A stretch of 9,709 nucleotides of DNA from Acidobacteriota bacterium. GTDB taxonomy: Bacteria > Acidobacteriota > Terriglobia > UBA7540. Below the pieces are notes generated by a model. That model saw only the letters and a list, made by a program, of their open reading frames with translations, did not search any database and was not told the origin of the DNA. The position numbers and the translations under genes are program-made. Below, piece after piece: positions 1-5,737 of this stretch; position 1 is the first letter of the stretch; every line of letters begins with the position of its first letter. The stretch lies in the NCBI GenBank assembly GCA_003171295.1, contig PMYF01000432.1, forward strand, positions 1-9,709, given 5' to 3'.

Positions 1-50
1 TCCAATGCCCATAACACCCGATCCCGCAAGTCCTGTGAATAGGATTGCAT
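1..50 (-). CDS. IS630-family transposase, N-terminal fragment (cut by window edge)
   Basis: Read on the minus strand, an ATG at position 50 opens a frame giving MQSYSQDLRDRVLWALE, which runs off the window edge. The pattern x-YSQDLR-x-RV-x-x-A is the characteristic start of IS630/Tc1-mariner transposases, at the head of their N-terminal helix-turn-helix DNA-binding region. A strong ribosome binding site (GGGGAGG, minus strand, about 55-61) sits 5-6 nt before the ATG, which fixes the start. The catalytic DDE domain would lie outside the window. The gene points away from the phage genes, so the IS end and its inverted repeat should lie between about 70 and 130; I could not delimit it because the other end is not visible. 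Only 16 complete codons are available, but the motif is distinctive. Confidence 0.6.
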   Translation of the reverse strand, partial: MQSYSQDLRDRVLWAL

Positions 51-66
51 CTTTGCCTCCCCTCTA

Positions 67-277
67 TCGGCAGAGGCATTATCGCACATAATGTATACAC
101 TTAACTTACAAAGGCTCTAATACTCTGACGAAAAGCAGGAAAAAGCCGGCCATCGGGCATACAAACTTTTTGCTGGCGACAGGGAATCGCCGCTATGGGT
201 TTTTCGCCTGCGGGGATTCAGGGCTTTAAGGGACTGGCAATAAGGCTGCGCCTATGCTAAGTTAGGCACAAATGCGA
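67..277. other. Intergenic stretch with no gene seen
   Basis: No convincing coding region is present between the IS630 start and the hairpin at 278. The first part (about 80-130) is AT-rich and should contain the IS630 terminal inverted repeat and the transposase promoter, but neither can be pinned down without the other IS end. A small 5-bp hairpin (GGCGA, then TCGCC) lies around 174-190. No near-consensus promoter for the downstream operon is visible; the best -10-like hexamer (TATGCT, 253-258) has no good -35 partner. Confidence 0.4.
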
Positions 278-301
278 AAGGCCCGCTGGCAGGCGGGCCT
301 T
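278..301. terminator. GC-rich hairpin, terminator-like
   Basis: AAGGCCCGC (278-286) is perfectly repeated in inverse as GCGGGCCTT (293-301), with a 6-nt loop. The stem is strong, but the T-tract is poor on the plus strand (TTCAAG) and only modest on the minus strand (TTTCG). It may insulate the IS630 side from the phage operon, act in either direction, or be a leader structure of the operon that starts at 443. Confidence 0.45.
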
Positions 302-314
302 CAAGAACTGTTGG

Positions 315-446
315 GTGCACTCCAAACGTATCACAGGGGTGTGCCAGTTGCAAAGAAAAAGCGAAAGTCCACCGACTAAACAACAACCCACAATTCCTCA
401 AGCAGCAAGTAAACCCAAATCCTGGGAGGCGGACCAATCGCAATGA
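315..446 (+). CDS. Possible very small ORF (43 aa) coupled to the next gene
   Basis: A GTG-initiated frame from 315 (with further GTG/TTG codons at 339 and 348) runs to TGA at 444-446 and overlaps the ATG at 443 in an ATGA arrangement typical of translational coupling. The product is short, basic and rich in Lys, Pro, Gln and Ser, with no recognised domain. No clear ribosome binding site precedes any of the starts. Its support is only the coupling geometry and the otherwise long leader before 443, so it may simply be an untranslated leader. Confidence 0.2.
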   Translation: MHSKRITGVCQLQRKSESPPTKQQPTIPQAASKPKSWEADQSQ

Positions 447-1813
447 TTTACACCGAGCCGTTGTTTCTTGGTGTTACTCCGACCGGCGCACGGAACTACG
501 TGGCAAGTACAGTAGCCTCCGGTAAGAAACCCTTCTTCAACGCCTGCGCAGGGCGGTTCAGCGTTGTGGAGGCGGCGGTCAAAGCCGGACTTCCGTCTGA
601 AAACATTTATGCTTCGGACATTGGCGTTTTCTCGTCCATCATCGGATATTTGGCCGACCCGTCGAAGAAGCTCGACGACCTGGGCATCCGCATCCTCGAC
701 CCGGTGTTGGAACCGAAAGGAATCGCCAACGATCTCGACTTCGCCGCTCACGTCATGCTGATTCTGAAACTGAACCAGATGAAGCTGACAAACCTGCGGG
801 GCCTCTACCTGAGAGAGGAGTTGTTTTCGTCCTGGAACCGAAGCCGCGAAGCCATGCGGCAGCAATTGGAGACACTGGTCCAAAACATCGCCGGGATTCA
901 TTACGAGATCGCCGACATTTGGGATGTAGTCTCCAGCGTTTCCCAGGAGGACGTTACCTTCTATGCGAGCGTCCCCCATTACGCTCGCGGCTACGAAAAG
1001 ATGTTCTCCGCCCCAAACCTGAAGTGGAACGAACCTGCTATCCCGCAATTTGACCCGAAGCGTTTTCCCGAGATCATGGAGCGGCTCGGTGAAGCGCAAT
1101 GTACCGCGCTGCTGTGTCGGCGCGGCGAATGGGAAGAGGAGATTCCGCCGCCCTGGGGGCGCGTTTTTGGCAGGGCTGAGAGCAAGGAGAAAGCCCTCTG
1201 GATAATCGCCAACCGGCCAATGCAGGCCCACGCGGAGAACAAAACTGGCTTCGGGGATGTGCGCAAGTTCCCAATTTACGATGATCACGAGATCACGCCG
1301 GCGTCGAGGTTCCACGTCATGATGGTCGGGCTTCCCACGGCGCTCTATTACCGGGACTTGTTCGTCCACCGACTGGGGGCGACAACCGCCGACCGTGGAT
1401 TCCTGCTCCTGGTGGATGGCCAGGTGATGACCGCCTTCGGCATTTTCATCCAGGATTTCCTCCAATTTAGGGTTCAACACCTGCCCGAGATGTTCGGGAT
1501 TACGCGGTCGAGCAGGCGCTACCACCGACTCGGAAAACTCTTCATGCTGCTCCTTACGTCGGGCGAAATGAAGAAGCGACTGTGCGACATCCTGAAACTC
1601 TGGCTGCACGAGCCTCGCGGAATCCAGACAACTTCCATCACGGTGCACGAGGAGGGCAAGACCGACAGGGGAGCATTGAAGGTCGTCTCACGCGAAACCC
1701 TTGAGGATGGAAGATTTCGCATCATTTACCGGGGCGACTTTCGGGACGATAGCATTGCCGACGTGGTAGCGGAGTGGCTCAAAAAACACGGTGAGCGGAG
1801 GCGCGATGGCTGA
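443..1813 (+). CDS. Phage DNA-adenine methyltransferase-like protein with possible Mom-like C-terminal half
   Basis: This 456-aa protein begins the packaging operon. Residues 31-41 (FFNACAGRFSV) followed by ASDI at 57-60 match the SAM-binding motif I and following acidic turn of Dam/D12-class adenine methyltransferases (compare EPFAGxGSV ... NDI). The position expected for the DPPY catalytic motif reads FYASVPHYARGYEKMF (173-188): the surrounding pattern is kept but DPPY is replaced by SVPHY, so ordinary N6-methylation looks doubtful. The C-terminal half (about 300-435) contains RGFLLLVDGQVMTAFGIF, then an SRRYHRLGKLFMLLLTS stretch and a terminal beta-rich segment. I read this as resembling Mom-like GNAT-fold DNA modification proteins that occur beside ParB and terminase genes in phages; that assignment is from memory and unproven. 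A GGGAGG at 424-429 lies 13 nt before the ATG, rather far. The stop overlaps the ParB start by 8 nt. It could protect phage DNA from restriction. Confidence 0.6.
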   Translation: MIYTEPLFLGVTPTGARNYVASTVASGKKPFFNACAGRFSVVEAAVKAGLPSENIYASDIGVFSSIIGYLADPSKKLDDLGIRILDPVLEPKGIANDLDFAAHVMLILKLNQMKLTNLRGLYLREELFSSWNRSREAMRQQLETLVQNIAGIHYEIADIWDVVSSVSQEDVTFYASVPHYARGYEKMFSAPNLKWNEPAIPQFDPKRFPEIMERLGEAQCTALLCRRGEWEEEIPPPWGRVFGRAESKEKALWIIANRPMQAHAENKTGFGDVRKFPIYDDHEITPASRFHVMMVGLPTALYYRDLFVHRLGATTADRGFLLLVDGQVMTAFGIFIQDFLQFRVQHLPEMFGITRSSRRYHRLGKLFMLLLTSGEMKKRLCDILKLWLHEPRGIQTTSITVHEEGKTDRGALKVVSRETLEDGRFRIIYRGDFRDDSIADVVAEWLKKHGERRRDG

Positions 1814-2735
1814 GACAGCGACGAAAAAGAGAAAACCCAAACCCGCAGCGAGTGTCATCCAGCCCGAGAGGATTTTGGAACTCGGCAACGGCTTGGAGCT
1901 TTGGAAGGTTCACCCTTCAACTTTGCGCGAGCAGGATGTGAACGCCCGCTCAATGCCCAAGGCAATGTTTGAGCGGCTGGCCCAGACCATCGCACGTGAC
2001 AAGCGCCTGGAAAGCCTGCCGCTCTGCGCCAAGACGGAAAGAGGTCTGGAAATAATCTCTGGTCATCATCGCGTCCGGGCCGCCACTGCTGCTGGCATCT
2101 CTGAAATGTTTGTTCTGGTTGACGTGACGGGCCTCACTCACAGCCAGATTGCAGCCAAGCAGCTTGCGCACAACGCGATTGAGGGCACTGACAACGAACA
2201 GTTGCTGGCTGAAATCTATCGCCAGATCGAGGACGCGGAGTCGAAACTCGAAGCGTTCATCGATCAGAAGCTCGATATTGAATTGCCCAAGGTGAAGATC
2301 GAAGGGCTAGACATCGAGATGGACTTCAAAACCGTTTTGCTGATTTTCCTGCCACGGGTGAAGGAACGGCTGGACCGAGCCCTTGAATATCTCCGCTCCT
2401 CCGGCCAAAGACTTGACGGCGTTTACATCGCGGCGGATTCGGACTACGCGCCGCTTGAGAAGGCCGTGCGGAAGATCAACGAGGAATTCGACGTGCGGGT
2501 CGTTGCTGACATCATCGGGAAGATGGCCGACCTTGCCCTCCAAGCTTCCGGGGTCTCGGTCGAGGACCCCGAACGGGTTCACCTGAAAGACATCTTCGGC
2601 ACGAGCTGGGTGCCGAAAGAGGCCGCGTCGGTTATCAGGGATGCGGCTCAGAAGATGGTCGAAGCCGGTGAGATCGGCCAAACAAATCGCTGGCAGGCCC
2701 TGGAGTATTGGGCTGCGGATTATTTACAATCGTGA
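1806..2735 (+). CDS. ParB/Srx-fold domain protein of phage packaging operon
   Basis: This 309-aa protein has a ParB N-terminal (ParB/sulfiredoxin fold) domain at about residues 30-125, with the diagnostic motif SGHHRVRAATAAG at 85-97, corresponding to the GxxRxxA nucleotide-binding box of ParB CTPases and ParB-like nucleases. It is preceded by a basic Lys/Arg-rich leader. The rest (about 150-309) is helical, is not the usual ParB HTH, and I do not recognise it. A frame extends to a GTG at 1791, but the ATG at 1806 has CGGAGG 5 nt upstream and gives an 8-nt overlap with the previous stop, so I chose it. Phages often place a ParB-domain gene just before the terminase, where it may bind or nick DNA or work with modification enzymes. 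It is unlikely to be a plasmid segregation ParB because no ParA is present. Confidence 0.75.
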   Translation: MAETATKKRKPKPAASVIQPERILELGNGLELWKVHPSTLREQDVNARSMPKAMFERLAQTIARDKRLESLPLCAKTERGLEIISGHHRVRAATAAGISEMFVLVDVTGLTHSQIAAKQLAHNAIEGTDNEQLLAEIYRQIEDAESKLEAFIDQKLDIELPKVKIEGLDIEMDFKTVLLIFLPRVKERLDRALEYLRSSGQRLDGVYIAADSDYAPLEKAVRKINEEFDVRVVADIIGKMADLALQASGVSVEDPERVHLKDIFGTSWVPKEAASVIRDAAQKMVEAGEIGQTNRWQALEYWAADYLQS

Positions 2736-3316
2736 GAAACCGAGAACAAGACTTTTGGGACCGGCAACCCTATGAATCGTCAAAGGCTTACGCGCATTTC
2801 TGCCTCTACCGGGACATGGGCCAAGGACGGTCGCTGCGCAAGTTGGCGGCAGACGCCAAAACTACGTCGAAGCTACGCCAATTACAGCACTGGTCCTCCA
2901 GATGGAACTGGGTGGAGAGATGCCAGCGATACGACGATTACGCTGAACGCCAGCTCCGTATCCAGCAAGAGAAAGAGCGTCTGGAGATGCACAAGCGGCA
3001 CGCCAAGATTGCCTTGTTGGGCCAAAACATTGCCGTCAAAGGGCTGGAAAACTTGCTCGGCAAAGTTCAGACCGGCGAACACGATGTCCCACCTGCGGAC
3101 CTGACGCGGCTCCTGGATACAAGTGTGAAAGTGGAACGGATGGCACGAGGGGACCCGAGCGAAAGCCATGAGGTTATGGGACCTGGCGGTGGCCCCGTGA
3201 GGCTCGACCTCGCGGAGACTCTGAAACGCATAGATGAAATCTATGGCCTCAAATCGAAAGACGGCACCGGGAAGACCCGCAGTGCGGGTGATGAGTCCGA
3301 ATCTTCCGAGTCCTAA
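2732..3316 (+). CDS. Probable phage terminase small subunit
   Basis: This is a 194-aa protein. The N-terminal part carries the pattern W-x-R-QP-x-ESSKAYAHFCLYRDMG at about residues 9-30, then GRSLRKLAADAK and WSSRWNWVERCQRYDDY (53-70). This is the typical HTH-type layout of small phage proteins encoded just before the large terminase. A highly charged helical segment (70-100) and a flexible Ser/Glu-rich tail follow. The role would be recognition of the packaging start site and regulation of the large subunit. The frame is open up to a TTG at 2708, but the GTG at 2732 overlaps the ParB stop as GTGA, giving a coupled start; there is no strong ribosome binding site. The 3' end overlaps the next gene by 26 nt or more. 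The assignment rests on domain pattern and position; sequence conservation in small terminases is low. Confidence 0.65.
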   Translation: MRNREQDFWDRQPYESSKAYAHFCLYRDMGQGRSLRKLAADAKTTSKLRQLQHWSSRWNWVERCQRYDDYAERQLRIQQEKERLEMHKRHAKIALLGQNIAVKGLENLLGKVQTGEHDVPPADLTRLLDTSVKVERMARGDPSESHEVMGPGGGPVRLDLAETLKRIDEIYGLKSKDGTGKTRSAGDESESSES

Positions 3317-4841
3317 CTTCAAGCTCTATCCCTACCAGGTTCGCTGGATTCAGGACAAGTCTCGCCTCAAAATAGCCTGCAAGTCGCGCCGCATCGGCTA
3401 CTCGTTCGCTGCCGGGTTCCGGGCGCTACGGTCCTGCCTGGAGTGGAAGCACAACGTCATCGTCCTCTCGAAGAAGGAGGAACTGGCAAAGGAATTCATC
3501 TCTGAGGCTGTTGCCCCCCACGTTCGGGCCATCGGCATCTTGGCCAGCTATCACCAAGGGTACATTCCGCAAACGTCCATTCACAAGCAGGAGTGCCTGC
3601 TTTCGAATGGTTCCCGAATCATCGCTCTGACGGCCAACCCTGACTCGGCCCGGAGCTACGAGGGTGACGTGGTGTTGGACGAGTTCGCCTTTCACCAGGA
3701 CGCCCGCAAGGTTTACGAGGCGATTGAACCGTCCATCACGCGCGGGTATTCGATTGAGATCATCTCGACGCCGAATGGTCAGCAGGGCGAATACTACAAT
3801 CTGGCCAAGGCCACCGGCTTGGTTGACGGCCTATCCAAGCCCAACTGCGAATGGTCGGCGCACAAGACGGACATCCACGAAGCAGTGCGCCAAGGTTGCA
3901 AAGACCGCTTTGGTAATCCGCTGGACATCGCCGCGATCAAGGCCGGATGTTTGGACGAGGAGATGTGGCTCCAAGAATACTGCTGCCAATTCCTGTCCAC
4001 TGCGTCGCAATGGATTTCGCCGGAACTTTTCGAAATGAACACCTCATCCGAGGCGACAGCGGGCTACCCGATTGGTCAGTATCGAAACCTCTTTGCTGGC
4101 TGGGACGTAGCCCGCAGCAAGGACCTGTCGGTGATCTGGCTGAACGAGATGATCGGCGACGTAAGCTGGACGAGGGGCGTCGTCGAGTTATCCGGCTTAC
4201 CGACACCCGTGCAAATGGATGAGGCCCGCCGCCTCATGCCCATGATTCACAGGCTTTGCATCGACAAGGGAAGCATGGGACTGACGATTTACGAACAGCT
4301 TGACCGGGAGTTCTACGGTCGGGTCGAGGGCATAGGATTCACGATCCAGACCAAGGAAGCGATGGCAGTTAACGCCAAGCGACGGATGGAAGAACAGAAG
4401 TGTCGTATCCCCGACACCGACATGATCCGCAATTCGTTCCGATCCGTCAAAAAGACAGTGACGGCCACGGGCCAAGCCAGATTCGATGCCCTTCATGATC
4501 AGAAGTACGGCCACGCGGACCACTGGTGGGCCTTTGCTCTGGCTGAATCAGCCGCGCAGCAGCAGGATAGCCAAACGCTTGGTTTGCTAGACTACTACAA
4601 CAGCGGCCAGGCCGAGAAGGATCTAAAGGAAATGGACAAGTTGATGGCTGCAACGACGCTGGCGAAACCGATGATACCGGACCAGGCGCCCGCCTGCCCG
4701 GAATGCCACAGCAAGCTCGTGATCCGGGTGGGCGGCGGGCAGCTGCATTGCAATCAATGCGGCATTCAGTGGTGGCCCAAGGATGGCAAGCGGCCGCCGG
4801 TGCCGGTAGCGAGTCGGAAGGCGTACCTGGAGGGCAGATGA
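3291..4841 (+). CDS. terL: Phage terminase large subunit (ATPase and nuclease) with C-terminal zinc ribbon
   Basis: The packaging motor is 516 aa from the chosen start. The adenine/Q-like region LYPYQVRWI precedes a variant Walker A KSRRIGYS (31-38), usual for this terminase class. Walker B is VVLDEF with D130 and E131, and the coupling motif is STPNG (159-163). The RNase H-like nuclease triad is visible as D272 (GWDVARSKD), D325 (CIDKGSMG) and D410 (GHADHWW). All catalytic residues are present, so the enzyme looks intact. An additional zinc ribbon, CPEC (469-472) and CNQC (487-490), lies near the C-terminus and is not a standard terminase element. The frame is open to an ATG at 3234, which would overlap the previous gene by 83 nt; the ATG at 3291 (26-nt overlap) begins just before the conserved region. 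The stop overlaps the next ATG in ATGA. Confidence 0.92.
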   Translation: MSPNLPSPNFKLYPYQVRWIQDKSRLKIACKSRRIGYSFAAGFRALRSCLEWKHNVIVLSKKEELAKEFISEAVAPHVRAIGILASYHQGYIPQTSIHKQECLLSNGSRIIALTANPDSARSYEGDVVLDEFAFHQDARKVYEAIEPSITRGYSIEIISTPNGQQGEYYNLAKATGLVDGLSKPNCEWSAHKTDIHEAVRQGCKDRFGNPLDIAAIKAGCLDEEMWLQEYCCQFLSTASQWISPELFEMNTSSEATAGYPIGQYRNLFAGWDVARSKDLSVIWLNEMIGDVSWTRGVVELSGLPTPVQMDEARRLMPMIHRLCIDKGSMGLTIYEQLDREFYGRVEGIGFTIQTKEAMAVNAKRRMEEQKCRIPDTDMIRNSFRSVKKTVTATGQARFDALHDQKYGHADHWWAFALAESAAQQQDSQTLGLLDYYNSGQAEKDLKEMDKLMAATTLAKPMIPDQAPACPECHSKLVIRVGGGQLHCNQCGIQWWPKDGKRPPVPVASRKAYLEGR

Positions 4842-4918
4842 GCGGTCTGATGCGCAACCGCGCGCGAAAGGGGGTAGTGTCTGAAAAGTGCGTTGATGGC
4901 TCACAAGGGAAGGGGTAG
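4838..4918 (+). pseudogene. 26-codon ORF after terminase, possible remnant of the next head gene
   Basis: An ATG at 4838 overlaps the terminase stop (ATGA) and gives MSGLMRNRARKG followed by 14 more residues to a TAG at 4916-4918. In tailed phages the gene coupled to the terminase in this way is usually the portal protein of 400-500 aa. Here the frame ends almost at once and nothing portal-like follows in any frame. The simplest reading is that the first codons of a portal or head gene survive next to a deletion or insertion junction near 4870-4920. It might instead be a genuine tiny gene or meaningless. No domain can be assigned. Confidence 0.35.
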
Positions 4919-4928
4919 CGGCGGAAAA

Positions 4929-5219
4929 CTACGTACAGCCCAATTGCCTTGCGATTTCAGAATCTAGCTGCGACGAAAATTTCTCAAGTCCGCCGAGGTC
5001 TTTTATGTATTCACACCTCTCACGGGTGCAAACGGCAAGCTCCAATCCTTCTACGTTTCCACTTATCTCTGCCCCCATTAGGATGCAGTGGACAGCCAGC
5101 GGTAACAACGCTTCAACCGTGCGGCTTTGCACCCGGTAACACTGATAGTAGCGTTCAAGAAAGAACGCCGCAGCATTGCCGTAATCACCCTCGACTGTCT
5201 TATCGTGAACGGGATTCAT
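4929..5219 (-). CDS. Hypothetical protein, 96 aa, possibly a truncated C-terminal fragment
   Basis: The product looks like a real folded protein: a helical stretch GNAAAFFLERYYQCYRV (14-30), a hydrophobic segment VEALLPLAVHCILMGAEI (35-52), then VEGLELAVCT and a charged C-terminal helix. I do not recognise the family. Cys residues occur at 27, 45, 64 and 69 but without zinc-finger spacing. The ATG at 5219 has no ribosome binding site (CTCCTT lies upstream on the coding strand instead), and the frame stays open upstream to about 5459, where it runs through the neighbouring gene's opposite register. Lack of a start signal and position beside the broken head module make it plausible that the N-terminal part of a longer gene was lost. 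It lies 76 nt downstream of the 78-aa gene in the same direction. Confidence 0.45.
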   Translation of the reverse strand: MNPVHDKTVEGDYGNAAAFFLERYYQCYRVQSRTVEALLPLAVHCILMGAEISGNVEGLELAVCTRERCEYIKDLGGLEKFSSQLDSEIARQLGCT

Positions 5220-5295
5220 GGAAGGAGTTCTCGAAAAGCCTAATCTGAATAGCCGCGCGCCATCGGCGCAAGAATACGCAAGAAGGAGCGAACTT

Positions 5296-5532
5296 TCACG
5301 GTGAGTGATTCGCGTTTCCGGCCCGCCCTTCCAGCTCGCGGGCGCCCTTGATCTGAACTCGCGCCCACTTGCGGAACTCCCGCACCCGCGCTTTCCTCCG
5401 GGCTCGGGTGAGGAACGGCAAGTGGGCTGGATCTTCCCAGGTTCGAGCCAGCCGCTCATACACCGCCGCGCGCTCCCGCTTCAACTGCGCGAGTTTTTGC
5501 TGGGCCTCCATCGTCGCCACTTCGGCTTTCAC
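5296..5532 (-). CDS. Small charged helical protein (78 aa), function unknown
   Basis: GTG at 5532 overlaps the stop of the preceding 55-aa gene as GTGA, so translation is probably coupled; this decides the start over the internal ATG at 5511. The first 30 residues (EAQQKLAQLKRERAAVYERL) are heptad-like and should form a coiled coil. They are followed by a very Arg/Lys-rich helix (RARRKARVREFRKWARVQIK) that could contact nucleic acid. No enzyme motif is visible. It belongs to the minus-strand operon led by the Topo VI A-like gene and may be an accessory to it or a general element protein. Confidence 0.55.
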   Translation of the reverse strand: MKAEVATMEAQQKLAQLKRERAAVYERLARTWEDPAHLPFLTRARRKARVREFRKWARVQIKGARELEGRAGNANHSP

Positions 5533-5696
5533 TGAAGGTCCGCCGTCTCGTATGCCTGGCGCGCTTCTTTAAGTTGCGCTTCCAGACGTTGCACCGTGCC
5601 CGGCAACTCCATGTCTCGTTTGACGAGTTCTTTCGCTTCGGTGAGCTGCTGTTCCAAGTCTTCGCAGCGCTGCCGTGCGATATCTGCTTTGTTCAT
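5529..5696 (-). CDS. Small coiled-coil protein (55 aa), function unknown
   Basis: An ATG at 5696 is preceded by an excellent ribosome binding site (GGAGG, 8 nt before the start, minus strand). The frame runs 55 codons to a TGA that overlaps the next gene's GTG. The product starts MNKADIARQRCEDLEQQ and is nearly all charged or Gln/Leu heptads (LEQQLTEAKELV ... VQRLEAQLKEARQAYE), so a coiled coil is likely; Pro-32 divides it into two helices. It starts 41 nt after the stop of the Topo VI A-like gene, consistent with one transcript. No homologous family is recognised. Confidence 0.6.
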   Translation of the reverse strand: MNKADIARQRCEDLEQQLTEAKELVKRDMELPGTVQRLEAQLKEARQAYETADLQ

Positions 5697-5737
5697 GGTT
5701 TCATCCTCCAGCCGCCCCGCCTGCCTCGGCCCTGCCG

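Noticed and set aside
398..1648. 416-aa open frame on the minus strand
   Set aside because: It lies wholly opposite the methyltransferase-like gene, has a low-complexity Arg/His/Glu-rich product without motifs and no ribosome binding site; it is a shadow frame of GC-rich coding DNA.
1806..2735. Plasmid partition ParB and hence a plasmid backbone
   Set aside because: There is no ParA and no centromere-like repeats, the C-terminal part is not a standard ParB HTH, and the gene is embedded in a terminase operon.
3234..3290. Upstream start (ATG 3234) for the terminase large subunit
   Set aside because: It would overlap the small subunit gene by 83 nt and has no ribosome binding site; the extra 19 residues are non-conserved in character. 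It cannot be excluded completely.
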